The position numbers and the translations under genes are program-made. DNA of 64,000 bases from Combretum micranthum (lineage: Eukaryota; Streptophyta; Magnoliopsida; Myrtales; Combretaceae): assembly GCA_024138025.1 (NCBI GenBank), contig JAMXBD010001365.1, forward strand, positions 124,001 through 188,000, written 5' to 3'. Position 1 is the stretch's first letter; every line of letters starts with the position of its first letter. This document shows positions 48,350 through 61,390 of the stretch, piece by piece. The notes under the pieces are model-generated. The model did not search any database and was not told the DNA's origin. It saw nothing but the letters and a program-made list of their open reading frames with translations.

Positions 48350-50180
48350 GGTTCAATTTAAGAGCTGGTTTGATTTAATCGGTGTTTTTTTAAACCCTAT
48401 TGTTTGATATTTAAATTTTGATCGATGTTTCAATTAACCACTTAAACTTTGAGACTATTAATTTCAGCACCCGATAAGACATTTTAATGTTATTGGCACT
48501 AGTTGTGTTAACACATTCTAGAACTTTGTGTCTAGTACGCTTATTTTTACCAATTATAAAATATTATCTATCATGAACGATTATTGTAATAAAAATACCA
48601 GTAATTAGTGCAGACCATATTTATTTATTAAGATGAAGCTGACAATTGACACTGGTCTATAATTGTGTGAAAAAACTCAAATGTCCTATGTGTAATATTC
48701 ACATTGAAATAATTTCTTAAGATATGGGCCGTCCATGACAGGAAAAAGAAAATGCCACTTCGATAGATGGCTCTAGGCAAAGTTTATGTATAGCATCAAT
48801 CATTTTGAAAACCTAATCAACTACTAAATTGATGATTTTAACTCAAGTTCATATACAATAAATGCATACAATATATAATATATTATAAATAAATCTACAA
48901 TAGAATAAATAATTTAAGAGATATAAAAATAAAGAGTTAAATATTATAATATGTTAATAGATGTCAACGCTGATTATTATAGATGTGGAATGGAATACTT
49001 CACGATTACTTTAACTAGAATAGAAGGAACATATATGATATCTATATATAGCTAAACTGATAATAGAATAGATATAAATTATATAAAAAAAATATATTAT
49101 AACCTTTTATAACTGAAAGATGAATGGGAATATGATTTAAAAGTTTAGAGGAATAAAAAAGTGAGAACTTCTATGTCATATCCAATCGATCATTAAAATA
49201 AATATAATAAGTGTTATATTAAGCATATTAATGATACGATCAGAATTTGATATGGATTTAAGACATTAAATAACTAATTAGACTAGTTTTGTCAGAAAAC
49301 ATACAGATACTATGAATTTTTTTTAAAAAAATGTGGAGATCAATATTTCATTATTAGCTCAAATAATATAGATGTGTATATGTAAAAATTTGAAATATAT
49401 ATTAAACGTATATTTGGGATATTACTTTCTCTACCTAAACTTAAATCGATTCTTCAGTTAACTATAGCTACTGTTAAACTATTAATTTTGGTATTTAATT
49501 AGAGTTTTCGAGTTTACGCATACATAAGTATTTGTGTAAATTTCGTCTGATGATATGTCATTTCCACTATTTATATATATTCTAAAGGAAATATCTTAGC
49601 AAAATAATGATTTAGGATGTATGTTTATCTTAATTAGAGAAAAAATCAATCAAGCATATAGTTTTAAATGGAATCAACACTATTAATACTTGAAAACTTT
49701 AAAATGATTAATTAATACTAAAATTAGCAGATTTACAATCCAAAATAATTAATTAAAATTAAAATTATCAACTAGAATTCAAATATTAAATCCATTTGAC
49801 CTGGTTAAATCTATCCTTTTTTTGTTTTTTGTTTTTTGTTTTTTTTTTTTTTTTTTGTGGGGAAGTGGACTATTCAACCAGAGCTTAACTCGATTCAATT
49901 CAACCGAGTCTTACCCTCCATTATGTCAGATCATAGCCCAGGATCTGTCCGACAATATTGTTAAATACCGCGTTGTCTTTAATATTTTCCATTGCAAATG
50001 GTCCAATTATAAATTGATATCACGAAGAAAAAGGTTCGATAAGTAACGTTTCTGCGTGATGGCCTAAAAAAGTAATGTTTCTGCGTTTACACTGAGACAG
50101 CCGAAATGACGGCTTCCAACCCTATGGATAATATTATAGTCAAACATCTTGTCTCAGTCTACTGTCTACGTGGTCACCTC
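48350..50180. other. AT-rich spacer upstream of RLK3, nothing recognised
   Basis: Very AT-rich, with a T-rich run at 49818-49856. No recognisable repeat or gene. It shows no clear similarity to the 5' flanks of RLK1 and RLK2, apart from the last 100 bp before the start codon. Confidence 0.5.
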
Positions 50181-50304
50181 ACTCGTTTTTATCCATATAT
50201 GCAGCCCTTGTTTAAAGAAGTTCAACCTGTCCACTTGCTTCATCCCTAACACTAACATCCCAATTCATGTCTGATTAATCAATCTCACACTAATTGAAAC
50301 GAAC
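50180..50304 (+). promoter_or_regulatory. Putative core promoter and leader of RLK3
   Basis: A TATA-like CATATATGC (about 50193-50201) lies about 105 bp before the ATG. The leader contains CTTCATCCCTAACACTAACATCC, related to the RLK1 and RLK2 leaders. Confidence 0.4.
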
Positions 50305-52754
50305 ATGTCAAACATGTCTCCTGCCGTCTCTTTCCGCTCATTCCTCGTCCTCATAATCTTCCTCACATCTCCTCACTACATTTCTTCTTCTCTCCTCTCT
50401 CTATCCGCAGGCTCCTCCCTCTCCGTCGAGAACCCAGACGATGTCATCACCTCAAGAAATGGATCTTTCTCTGCCGGCTTCTTCCCTGTCGGCGAAAACG
50501 CATACGCCTTTGCCGTTTGGTTCAGCCAGCCATTATGCACATCTGACGATTGCACCCCCGTGTGGATGGCCAACAGAAACGACCCAGTTAACGGAAAAGG
50601 CTCGAAACTCTCCCTCCTCGGTAGCGGCAACCTCGTCCTCACCGATGCTGGCACTTCCACCGTTTGGTCATCCGATACTAATTCTCTCTCTTCTGTCCAG
50701 TTAAGCCTCGGGGAAAGCGGGAACCTAGTCTTGACGAATTCTAGTGGTGATGTCATATGGCAGAGTTTCGATTCGCCTACTGATACGTTGCTTCCTACAC
50801 AACCAGTTACTAGGAATACCATCGTTGTTTCTTCACGAGGTAATGGCAACTACTCATCTGGGTTTTATCGGCTTTACTTCGATAATGATAATACGCTTCG
50901 TTTACTGTTTGATGGTCCTTCAATATCTGGTCTTTATTGGCCTTTTCCTTGGGAGGTTACGTCGACCAGGTTTCTGTACAATTCTAGTAGAGTTGCGGTT
51001 CTTGATTCATTGGGTCATTTTACAAGTTCTGATGTGTTGGAGTTCTATGCGTCTGATTATGGAATTGATGTTCAGAGAAGATTAACTGTTGATTCTGATG
51101 GAGTTATGAGGCTTTACAGTAGAAGTGGACAAGAGGGTAGTGGCAATGATTGGACTGTCACTTGGCAATCTATTCGGATCTCTTGCTTTGTTCACGGTGT
51201 TTGTGGGAACAATAGTTTGTGTAGTTATGATCCTTATAAGGGTAGGAGTTGTTCTTGTGTTCCTGGGTACAAGAGGGTTAATCGTAACGATTGGTCTTTC
51301 GGGTGTGAACCGGATTTTGAAACTGCAGATGTTTGTAATGCAAGCAATGCCCATGTTGTCAAATTGCTTTATAGTGATTTCTATGGTTATGATTATAACA
51401 CTAGTTTTAATGTTACCTTAGAGAAGTGTACGGAACTTTGCTTGAATCAGTGTAGCTGTAGAGGATTTCAGTATAGTTTAGACTCTGCTGGTGCTAAATA
51501 TGACTGTTATTTGAAGAGTGAGTTGCTAAATGGTCATAACCTACCAAGTTTCACAGGAGAGTTCTATATTAAAGTGCCCAAATCTGTTAGTTTACATCAA
51601 GATGTTTTGGAGAGAAGAACGCAATTTTCTTCCCTTAGTTGTCCTGCTGCTATAATTGCTGAGGTAAAACGAAATTATCCACAAAAAAAGAACAGTGCCG
51701 TTTTGAACTTCATGCTTTGGTTTGCACTTGCAGTTGGTGGGATTGAAATTGTAATTGTGCTCTTGTCTGGTTCTTTTTCTTTAGGAACCAGCAGGAGATA
51801 ACTGCAGCAAGCCACAGCTATTTTCTTGCTGCAACCGGGTTCAATAGGTTTACTTACAATGAGCTCAAGAAAGCAACCAAAAATTTCAGCAAAGAAATTG
51901 GGAGAGGAGCAGGAGGAATTGTGTACAAAGGTGTGTTGCCTGATGGCAGAATGGCAGCAGTCAAGCTTTTGAATGATGCTACGACTGGAGAGGCTGATTT
52001 TTTAGCAGAAGCAAGCACAATTGGGAAGGTAAACCATATGAATTTGATAGAGATGTGGGGTTACTGTGCGGAGGGTAAGCACAGGCTTTTAGTGTACGAG
52101 TACATGGAACATGGGTCACTAGCCGAGAATCTCTCATCCTCAGAACTTGATTGGAAGATAAGATTTGATATTGCAGTTGGTACTGCAAAAGGGCTAGCTT
52201 ATTTACATGAAGAGTGTTTGGAATGGGTTTTACATTGTGATGTGAAGCCTCAGAACATTCTCCTAGACTCCAATTACCAACCGAAGGTTGCTGATTTTGG
52301 GCTATCCAAACTAATGGACAGAGGCAAAGGGAATTCAGACTTCTCAAGGATTCGTGGTACTCGTGGTTACATGGCTCCTGAGTGGGTTTCAAATCTGCCA
52401 ATTACTTCAAAAGTGGATGTTTATAGCTATGGAATTGTTATGTTGGAACTAGCCACAGGAATGAATCCAGTTAGCAGTGTTCCTTCCTTGGAGAATGGAG
52501 GAAATACAAAGCACATAAATCTAGTTACTTGGGCAAGAAAAAAGATGCAAAGATCAGATTTAGAGGGAGCAGCATTAAATTCCGGTTTTGAAGACATGAT
52601 TGATCCAGCATTGAATGGACACTACGATGGTAAAAAGATGGAAGTCCTGATTGAGGTGGCACTGCAATGTGTGGAGGAAGATAAAGATGCAAGACCTACA
52701 ATGAGTCAAGTTGTAGAAATGCTACTTAGGCAAGAGCATGAGAATGATAGTTAA
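50305..52754 (+). pseudogene. G-type lectin receptor-like kinase (RLK3) with one frameshift in the membrane segment
   Basis: Third ZmPK1-like copy. The first frame gives 498 residues: signal peptide (about 1-28), B-lectin domain with WMANRNDPV, EGF-like Cys cluster, PAN-like domain, and the first half of the transmembrane helix. At about 51761-51765 one base, probably a T in TTT, is missing relative to RLK1 and RLK2. The frame then turns to a short tail ending at 51801. The kinase continues in the -1 frame without a stop to 52754 and keeps the Gly loop, HCD (non-RD), DFG and APE. Either the gene is a pseudogene, or it makes a kinase-less ectodomain, or the base loss is a sequence error. The rest of the gene shows no decay. 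It is an older duplicate than the RLK1/RLK2 pair, since its flanks are not shared. Confidence 0.9.
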
Positions 52755-55039
52755 GGATGTGTGGTCAAATTGTTGGTATACTTCCGTAATCTGGGATGGT
52801 TCAAAATGTTGGAACTATTTATATTGGGGGGCTCTATATATTGCAGGTCATTCATCCTTTCCTGTTCTTTATCAAATTCTTCTCTCAATTATCAAATCCT
52901 TAACAGCAAAGTTTTGTTACCATTTATATTCTGATTTAGAGAGGAATTCAAAATCAGCTGCAAATTGCTTTTCTTGTAGTCCACACAAGTGTCATCGGTT
53001 TGATCAATATCCCAGCTCCCACGAACTCTGAATTCAAAAGAGAATAACTGTTTGTTTATTTATTTAATTATTTCTCTTTTTTTTTTTTTTTTAACCTACT
53101 TGCTTTTGAATGAATCTGCTCCGACCATAAACTTGCAAAATGTGAATATAATCATTGAGTTAAAAAAAAATAAGGAGAAGACTATAATAATTACCACCGG
53201 AGGAAATCTATTTTTATAAACTGTTTCAATTTAAAGAAATGATGGTAACACTTAGCCGAAACAAGTCCGATAGTAACAAACGTGAACGTGCAGATGTCCG
53301 GGGAATTTCAAATGATCTGCTTGTTTGGAACAAATAAACTGATATTTTGGGAGATGTATACACAAGTCATGTATCAGTATCTCCAACTTTATATTTCAAG
53401 CGTATGTCGAAGTTCTTATGTTTATGTCTCCATTGTTTTAATCGAGTCATTTAAATTATCTAATAATTATATTATCAAGTATAAACTTTTGGAAGCACTA
53501 AAAGAGGAAATTTGTCGGTCGTGCAGCAATACAAATGTAAAGGATTTAAATTGCCAATTTAAAACATAAAGGCTTGCCTACCAAAAAAAAAAAAAAAAAA
53601 CATTAAGGTTTATCGAATTATGATATCAACTTATGTTCCATTTAATATGTAGGAATTGTTTGAAATGGAATGAGACTGTAAACAAAATGAAATTTTAATT
53701 CATGGAATAATATAAAAATTTCACATTTAATTCATGGAATAGTTGGTTCGTACTATGGTTTCCCCTCCTCCCTAGATTCATGGAGAATTTCACGGCTTTT
53801 CTTAGGACAGAAATTTTTTTTTTTTTTCAATTCTATGCCCATGGCTATAGATACTAGCGAGGTCTCTTAGCTACCACGGGGTATATGAGTAGACATGATC
53901 TGATGTCATGGATGTACAATCTCATACTGCCAACTATCGTGCAAGGATGAAATCAGTTTTGAAGTTCATATAAATGATGATGCTATGGATCATGTTGTTT
54001 TTGCTTTGGCAAAGAAGAAGGCAGCAAAAGGTTCATAGGAATATCATCATGACCTACTAGGAGGAAATGGGTGTTTGAAGAGTTGGCAGTTATGTCTGAG
54101 TCTAAGGAGGTGGCTGGTCATATGATCACAGTGGCAGTGCTTGGTCAGGCTTTTAGTAGATTTGACTCGATTGGTTGCTTTGATTTAATATTATCTTGAC
54201 ATGGATGCTACAAATTCAGCTCTCAGGCTTGATTAAAAAAGAAAAAGAAAAAAACCTGAAACTACTATGTTAGAGGCTACTTAAGAACTTATTATGAATG
54301 CTAGGCAACGGTCATTTTCAAAAGGCCTGAACTCTTTTACTCACAATGACTTTTTCTAACTAATTCTATATTTTATCAATCTAAATGTATTATATATATT
54401 TTGATGATCTCTTTACAATTAATTACATTCTAATCAGGGTTAGATATAGTAAGAAATACTAATAATAATAACCGTGCACTAATAAGAACGGCATGATTGA
54501 AACGCTTATGTTTAGATTAAGCCAAATGGTACTTAAAGAAATATTGTTAACACTTATCAATGAAATATAAGTTATTATCAAGTGCAAGTTCGTGTCGAAT
54601 CAGAAAACATTGTAGGTGATTAGGGGATTGGAATTAAGAGGTAGGTTTAATTTTCAATAAGTACTAAGTGGTGCAATTGTGCTTACTTAACATGATCTTA
54701 AAGTTGTGGCTTAATAGTTGAATAGCCCAATATAGGCATGCGATTACTTTGTGTTTTGTCCTTCTCGACAAATGAGATAGAATGTTCTTTTTAACAAAGA
54801 GTACGGAGCTCTCCTCTATCTTCCTTATCCCGGTGATTCTTCTTCTGTTTCTCATTAAGGAGTATAACATTAGGATTTTTCTGTTATGATTACATAGATT
54901 TTTTTTTTTTTTTTTTTTTTTTTGTGGTTTAATCCATTATGAAAAATGAATCCTAATATTCTTCTCTTATCCATTTCAATGTAATTCCGTTATACAATAT
55001 GAATATAGATATCATCCCTGATGGATTCATATTAAAACA
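52755..55039. other. RLK3 3' flank and spacer
   Basis: Contains poly-T and poly-A runs (about 53077-53092, 53582-53600 and 54899-54923) and short frames of 68-97 codons with no recognisable domain. I see no gene. Confidence 0.5.
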
Positions 55040-55049
55040 AATTAGAATG

Positions 55050-55310
55050 GAGAATGGACAAGATAGAAACTCTCTATCTCACTCTCACGCATTTCTGATG
55101 GAGGTAGATGGAGACGCACGTGCACTGCACGCGCGCTTATCCTGCTCTTGAAAAATGAAACTGCCTCATGCGAGGCTCGAACCCCTATCACCAACGAGCT
55201 GGTCCAAAGCTCAAACACCATACTGATTACAATGATTGAATTTAAGCATATGAGAGCGTCGGACTGAATTCGGCTGAGTTTTGAGAGTATATTGGGCCCA
55301 AATAGGTCCA
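55050..55310 (-). repeat. Possible tRNA-derived (SINE-like) sequence
   Basis: On the minus strand GGGGTTCGAGCC (about 55173-55184) matches a pol III B box and is preceded by 'GACCAGCTCGTTGGTGATA', which could be a worn A-box region. The overall pattern resembles a plant SINE head, but no clear A box, tail or target duplication was fixed. Confidence 0.25.
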
Positions 55311-55600
55311 ATTTCTATAACTTTTAGCAAGTCCAAATTGTGTCATTGGCTAAATAATACCCTAGTACATAAACGTTATAACATTTTCATTCGACTAAAT
55401 AACAAGTTTATTTTAATTAAAGTTTAATTTATACCAAACTTTCAATGATTGTAAAACATTCACTTTAATTACGAACAACAAAAAGGGACTAAGTTTGAAA
55501 AAAATTAATAAAATCCGTCCCTTTTAATAAACTTGAATTTGGTCAAATTATATGTATGTAATAAAATTCCATGTGACCTTGAAAAGTGATATTGGCCCGA

Positions 55601-55637
<37 letters not shown>
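55601..55637. repeat. (ATT)12 microsatellite
   Basis: An uninterrupted ATT trinucleotide run. The following 760 bp are AT-rich and contain no gene that I can see. Confidence 0.9.
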
Positions 55638-56399
55638 GTGCAATTTTATAATTTTTTTAATTTTCTAATATTCTATTTTTAATGATTTCCTTTTTTTTTG
55701 TGTGTGTAAACCTAGCAAAAAGTAAAAAAATAAAGGGAACTGAAAAATAAGGTATCTATAAGCTTGATAGAGCCACACCACAAATCATTCACCTGGACTC
55801 TCAAGTTTTTGTTAAAATTAAGCTTTATTGTGAATCATCAACTTGTAAACAAATCCATGTATCTAAGCTCTGATTGAACTATACCCCACTCACCAATTTC
55901 TAAAGGATTCAAATACCGAAGCTCTAACTATAAACCATCAAGATAGACTTCTTGGTGATCGATAAAGGTTTACCATGACCATCACATTACAATTCCAGGA
56001 CATTCATAAACCTGAGCTTTCACAACTCATCATCTTACACATCTATGGAATCATAAAACTAAGCTCCATCACCCAAAGCATAATGCCCCAAAACCAAAAT
56101 GCCACGGGCCTTGCTGCACACAACATACATGTTGAAACATGCCTATCAAGGCTACTGTAAACTTGTAAATAACTAAATCACATATGGAACTTCAAAATAC
56201 TCATATGATCTAAATCCTCCATTGTTATTACATAATTATTCAAATGTGGAAACTAAAAATACTAATAAAAAATACTAAACACTCTCACAAATCAAATATC
56301 TCCAAATGTAAATTAATTATAAACATAAAACTCTATCTCACATAGCTATTGCAAGTCCTACCATAAACAGAAAGATCATCATCCATATTGCTATAGTTT

Positions 56400-57127
56400 T
56401 TATTAGCCATCATCCACTTAACATTGAAAATAAGGAGTGTGATGTGAAAAAAAAAAGAAAGATAATAATCTCTCATACCTATATTCATCTGCTAGAGGGA
56501 AAAATATATACGCATACAATCTAGTGAAGAAAGGAAAGAAAGCATGTCAAAATACAAGGAAGAAAAAAAATCAATTATAAAAAGACAGTGGAATCTTCTA
56601 TAAAAAGACTAGCAGAATTTTCCATAAAAGACTGACACCATAAAGAAAAAAGTGGAAAAAAATATAACAAAAAAAAAACATTGACTAGGTAATAAAAAAT
56701 TTAAAAATCCTACACCCCTCCTCAAGCTAAGAAAATGATATCTATCATTCCTAGCTTGTATAGAATTTTTGTTAAGCAACCACTTGATAATGACTTTGTA
56801 AGAACATTAGTAACTTGATCTTGTGAGGGCACATGATGTAATTTTATTCCTCCATCTTCAATCTTAGACTTAATAAAGTGTTGATCTAATCACACATGTT
56901 TCGTGCGATGATGTTATATCGGATTTTCCACAATATTCAATGTTGATTGGCTATCACTGTACAAATGAGTAATCTTAATCTCTATTCCTAAGTCTTGTAA
57001 GAGCCTTTGAAGCAAATAGCTTCGCAAATTCCTTGTGCAATTGCTCTGTACTCAGCTTCTACACTACATCTGGCTATAACACTTTCCTTTTTACTTCTTA
57101 GTTGTTTGGTCACTGGTTAATTGTGTT
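56400..57127 (-). mobile_element. Ty1/copia 3' remnant (RNase H and 3' LTR)
   Basis: On the minus strand, from about 57110 down, the sequence reads copia RNase H phrases: KKESVIARCSVEAEYRA, then DLGIEIK...YSDSQSTLNI, then HHVPSQDQVTNVLTKSL. One frame change and one stop are visible. A polypurine run (GAGGAGGGG) precedes TGTAGGATTTTTAAA at about 56717, taken as the start of the 3' LTR. The LTR runs down to about 56400-56490. The element is cut off at about 57128 by another repeat, so the rest of gag-pol is missing. Confidence 0.8.
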
Positions 57128-58875
57128 GGATAAAAACATTTTTAAAGAATACGAAGTTGAGTTTTTCAAAAATTTATAAAGGTAATAGATTCTGTTTAAC
57201 TTCGGATAGCAATTACCAATAATAGGCAAGTGCACCTATCGAAGTAGCATAGAAAATATTATCAGATCCCAAGGGATCGGTGGTAACTACCTTACCCATT
57301 TCATCTATTATCTAGCCAAAAAAAAGAAAAGAAGAACATACTGTAAACAGAAGCTAAACTAGGTTAATGAATATTCACAAACATTTTCAGGGAAAACTTG
57401 AAGATAGGTTTGTGAAAATGCAAGACAATAGCCTAGGGTTTGCTTCACCAATTCCTTAACATATGATTTCGAATAAAAACTTTGAGAGAATTGTTGCTGA
57501 TGTATTTGTACTGTTAGATTCACTGAGGTAAGTTAAAGCCTCTCTCAAGGTTAGTATAACTCTAAACCTAGACCAGACCACGGAAATCTCTTCTCATATT
57601 ATCAACGATTTAGACCCATCGTAAAGCTTAAGAATCATTTATTTTAAAATTAACTCAACAGATTTTAAAAACAAGAGACAAAAAGTCTCAAACCCCCTCT
57701 CTCAAGGTGATTATGACTAATCCATTAGTAGCTTCAGATTTATTCAAAAGAATGACCTCTTAGCCTATTCAATTGAAATCAAACATAGGTCTAACAGGTG
57801 CACTACACAATTAGACTCACGAAAATAAATTCAAGCTACTGATTACAAATACCAATCAATTTACTTGAAAGCACATTTGAATATACATGAATCAAGATTT
57901 GGATTCATAAATCCTAAGCTATAGGAGATTATTTCTCTATGGATTTAAACATTAAGCACGATTTCTAAAGAAATAAAATTGAATCAAATGATTTTTCAAT
58001 TACGATTAGAGTCTTATAAACATTACGAATAATGGGTCCAATTGATTTCACCGAGAAAACACGAGATTTCTAAAGTGGAAAGAAACATGTTCTTTCTCTT
58101 TAGAATTCTCTCTTATATACTAGGTTAAGGAAATTTGTTACATATGCTACACAATATTCCTGTACACGTTAATCGCGTGCCTCTGCATGCTTATTTATAG
58201 GGTCAGGACACGAAAATCATGAAGATTTTATTGCCGACGTGACAGATTCTTTTATAAGGAATGCATTTTCTTTATCCACGTACGCGTCTATATTACTTCT
58301 CCAACAATCACTCATTGAGGGGTAAGTTGAGTGCTTGAGTGTTGCATTAAAATTAGGGCTCTACTTAAGCTAATAAAATGATATCGTTTCTGTCCATTCT
58401 TCCATCGAGGGCTAAATTGACTTTAAGGGCTTGAGACTTTGAGGCGCGCCTAAAGTCAAACAAAGGTCTGGTCTTCATTTAGTCTCCTTCACGGGTCAAA
58501 ATTAGGGCTAAAAAATGTGGCATGAGGGAGAGACTTCTCTTCAAATTCAAGACTCGATCACAACAAAACATATGTTGAACGTTATTTCAAGGCCTAAATT
58601 TAGGGCACGACAAACCAATTTTGCCTTGTTTTGTCTTAACATTTTGGCCTTGACTAGTGCTTTTACTAGGCTCGACTAATACTGTCTTTAAGTTTTGTTG
58701 TTGTTTTGCTTCAAATCTGATTCTAAACACTTTAGTTCTTCTTCTTTTGATTCAAGGAGATGTAAAACAACAACTAAACATTAAAAGTACCATAGTTATA
58801 AGAATTTATCCAAAAATACATCAATTTAAGCCTAAATTCCTATGAATAGAATAGAGTAAAATACACTTATCAAAT
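57128..58875 (-). repeat. LTR (probably 3') of a non-autonomous LTR element
   Basis: On the minus strand it starts TGATAAGTGTATTTTAC and ends ATCCAACA. It is preceded by a purine-rich GTGTGGAGGAATT that fits a polypurine tract. It contains GGCAAGTGCACC (complement, near 57220) and GATCCCAAGGGATCGGT (57267-57283), words of a common plant LTR family. It is homologous to 42805-44470. Confidence 0.6.
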
Positions 58876-61190
58876 TCCTCCACACTTAAGCTTTTGTTTT
58901 TCCTCAAGCAAACATCATTCTAACCAAGCAAGGCTTTTAAAAATAAGAAGATAGATCATAAATGGAAAATTCAACCAGATCAGATTTAGCTTAAATCACC
59001 TCAGCACTTCAAATGTTCAATCATTCATTTTTATAGTACTTGAAGCTACTTCTGCTAAAATCACAAAACTTATCAAAATAGATCAACCTTTGCCCTCATT
59101 ATTCAATGAAAAATTCTAAAGCAAAAATTATTCAAAAGATCAATTAGAGTAAGAAAGAAAGTTAATCAACTTTATCCCCTTATACATATAAGTATATAGT
59201 TCCTTAATCATCTCTCTAAGCATCATAATCAAAGATAAATGCATATATATCAGTTCATACGCTGAATCTTTTTCTTTATTTGTGCTTTTTATTTCATTAT
59301 TATTAATGTACTTCAAAGCTTCAAAGATGAAGTTTTTTGTCTTCTCCTTTACTTTTCCTGTGGACAGGTTTTGGCCCACTTCTTTTCACTCCATTTTTTT
59401 TTTATCATGGCTTATTTAAAATTGAAAGAGGGTACAAGAAGTTGCTCTTTTGAGGGACCAACCCATGCCTATTGCAATCCTAAGCCCATGATTTCATTTT
59501 CTTTTTCAATTTTTGTTTCGTTTAGTTTTGTTTTGTTTAATTTTGGTAATATATAGCATAAGGAAAAATCATCAAGTTATGATCATCATTTAATCATTCA
59601 TCAGAGATTACGCGGCTCCCAAAATGATTAATTTGAAAAACATACAGATCATTTAAGCTTTTACAAGAAAATTGAGTAGCTTTACTAAAGACCTTAAGCT
59701 GATTCTAGCTCTAAAATTCCAAATTAAATAACAAGTAAAACTACTCCACATGGATATTATTAAGTGATTTACACAAAGTAAAGATAACTCAATTTAATGA
59801 CAATTTTCATTGGTTGTTCTATTGAGTTAATTGGTGATTTCATTTCAAAATTTTGAAAATTTTTGGTCAAATTTTTAACCATTTCATTAACTTCCTATTA
59901 TTTATATGTGTAAGAAGAATTGATCATTTAAAGCACATATACTCTACTTTTAGATAGATTTCAATTTCCAAATCAAGCCAAATTAAATCTTGCTATTTCT
60001 CTTCCTCCACACTTAAATTAAACATTGTCAATGTTTTAAAGCATGAATAACAAACAAGGGATTTTCAATCAACATAATTCAAAGCAAGATTTAATAATTA
60101 GAAGTTTTAAGAGAAACCTTCTTTGTTTAAGGCTCGAGGGGATGATTTGATTGTTGCGTGCTTCATTGCCCTAATTCTATTGGAGACTAAGTCATAGAAA
60201 ATATTATTACAAAAAAGATGGCTCAATTAGTTCCTCAATTAAATTATGGACAAAAAATTTGATGTTATCCTATACAAAACTGTTATTTTGCCATAAAGGA
60301 TGATATTTATTTAAAAAGAATAAAAGAATAAAGAATTATAACAATTATAAAGAATAAAGAATATCATAAAAGAATTATCTGCAAGCAAATAAGGTTTAAT
60401 GTTCCTCTCCTAGCCAGTATCTCCAGCTTCTACTGAACTCATTTCCTCTTCCTCGTCTAGGCCTAGATATGGGACCTTCAATTCTTCGTCTTCATCTATC
60501 TCTATTCCTTCCTCTAAATGATTGATTAGCTCGACCACTAAATCTTCATAGAATTGATCAGCCACCTCTATTTGTATGGTGTGATCTTAGAGGTGGTGTT
60601 TGTCTTTATGGAGGCATGATTAGATGTTCATTTTCTTGGGAGGGATCAACTCCTTTCTACCTTTTAACCATTCGAGCTTTTAAATCAAGCTGCTTTTGGA
60701 GCTTCTGAGCAAAAATGACATCACTCTGATCCTGTTCAATTCTACCCCTTTTTGCTTATTCCTTCTTCCTCTTTTCTTCGGCATCATTTTCAAGGAAGCT
60801 ATCATCATAAAGGTTCTCATCTTTGTCAGTGCCCTCCATCAATGAGTTCCATTAGTTTCTGAATGAGATGGCTTATTGAGCTTTGCTTTCTCATTTTTTT
60901 TAGTCTTTCGAACTTCTTCTATTCTTCTTGCCTCTTCTTTTTCATTAGAAGTAACTAATTTATGAGCTAACTCATCATTAGCTCTTCTCTACTCATTCTT
61001 TTCGTTTGCTCTCTTGATCTTTTGATTGCTTCATCCATTTTTCTCTAATGTTCCTTATGTCTCTGTCTTTTCCATAACATAGCATCCAATTGTGCTTTAA
61101 GAGCAGCTGCTTTTCTTGCAACTTTTTCTTCTCCTTATCAACCTAATGAGATTATTTAGGAGCAATAGATGTAGTTTCTAGAAGAATTTC
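58876..61190 (-). mobile_element. Internal region of the same LTR element, no pol seen
   Basis: Sequence behind the polypurine tract. It includes 'CCTCCACACTTAA' phrases (58883 and 60005) and, at about 60400-61150, a minus-strand stretch rich in Lys, Arg and Glu codons (for example AALKAQLDAMLWKRQRHKE, then MDEAIKRSRE) broken by stops. This may be a decayed coiled-coil gag-like protein. No protease, reverse transcriptase or integrase motif is visible, which suggests a non-autonomous element. The outer limit and second LTR were not found. Confidence 0.35.
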
Positions 61191-61229
61191 CTATATATGT
61201 TCAATGTTATCCACTACAGCTATGAACAG

Positions 61230-61390
61230 CTACAGATTTGATTCTTTAATGCTGACTTCAACACCGATAGCCTTAGTATTATATGCCAAGCTGCCAGCGT
61301 ACAATCAGCGTTCATTGTGCTCATAATTGAAATTTTTAACGCCGGCAGCTATGCCACTGGCATATAACTTCTAGTAGCAAGCATTCTTTT
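61230..61390. repeat. Fragment with GCCGGC-type motifs
   Basis: A short GC-rich patch with 'GCCAAGCTGCCAGCG' and 'AACGCCGGCAGCTATGCC', resembling the words of the array at 21083-21720 and the hairpin at 15418. It may be a piece of the same transposon family. Confidence 0.3.

Noticed and set aside
51921..52754. A separate 277-codon kinase gene
   Set aside because: It is the 3' part of RLK3 after the frameshift and does not begin with a real ATG. The kinase glycine loop lies across its apparent start.
55140..55215. A functional tRNA gene
   Set aside because: Only a B-box-like word is present. No cloverleaf with acceptor and anticodon stems could be drawn.
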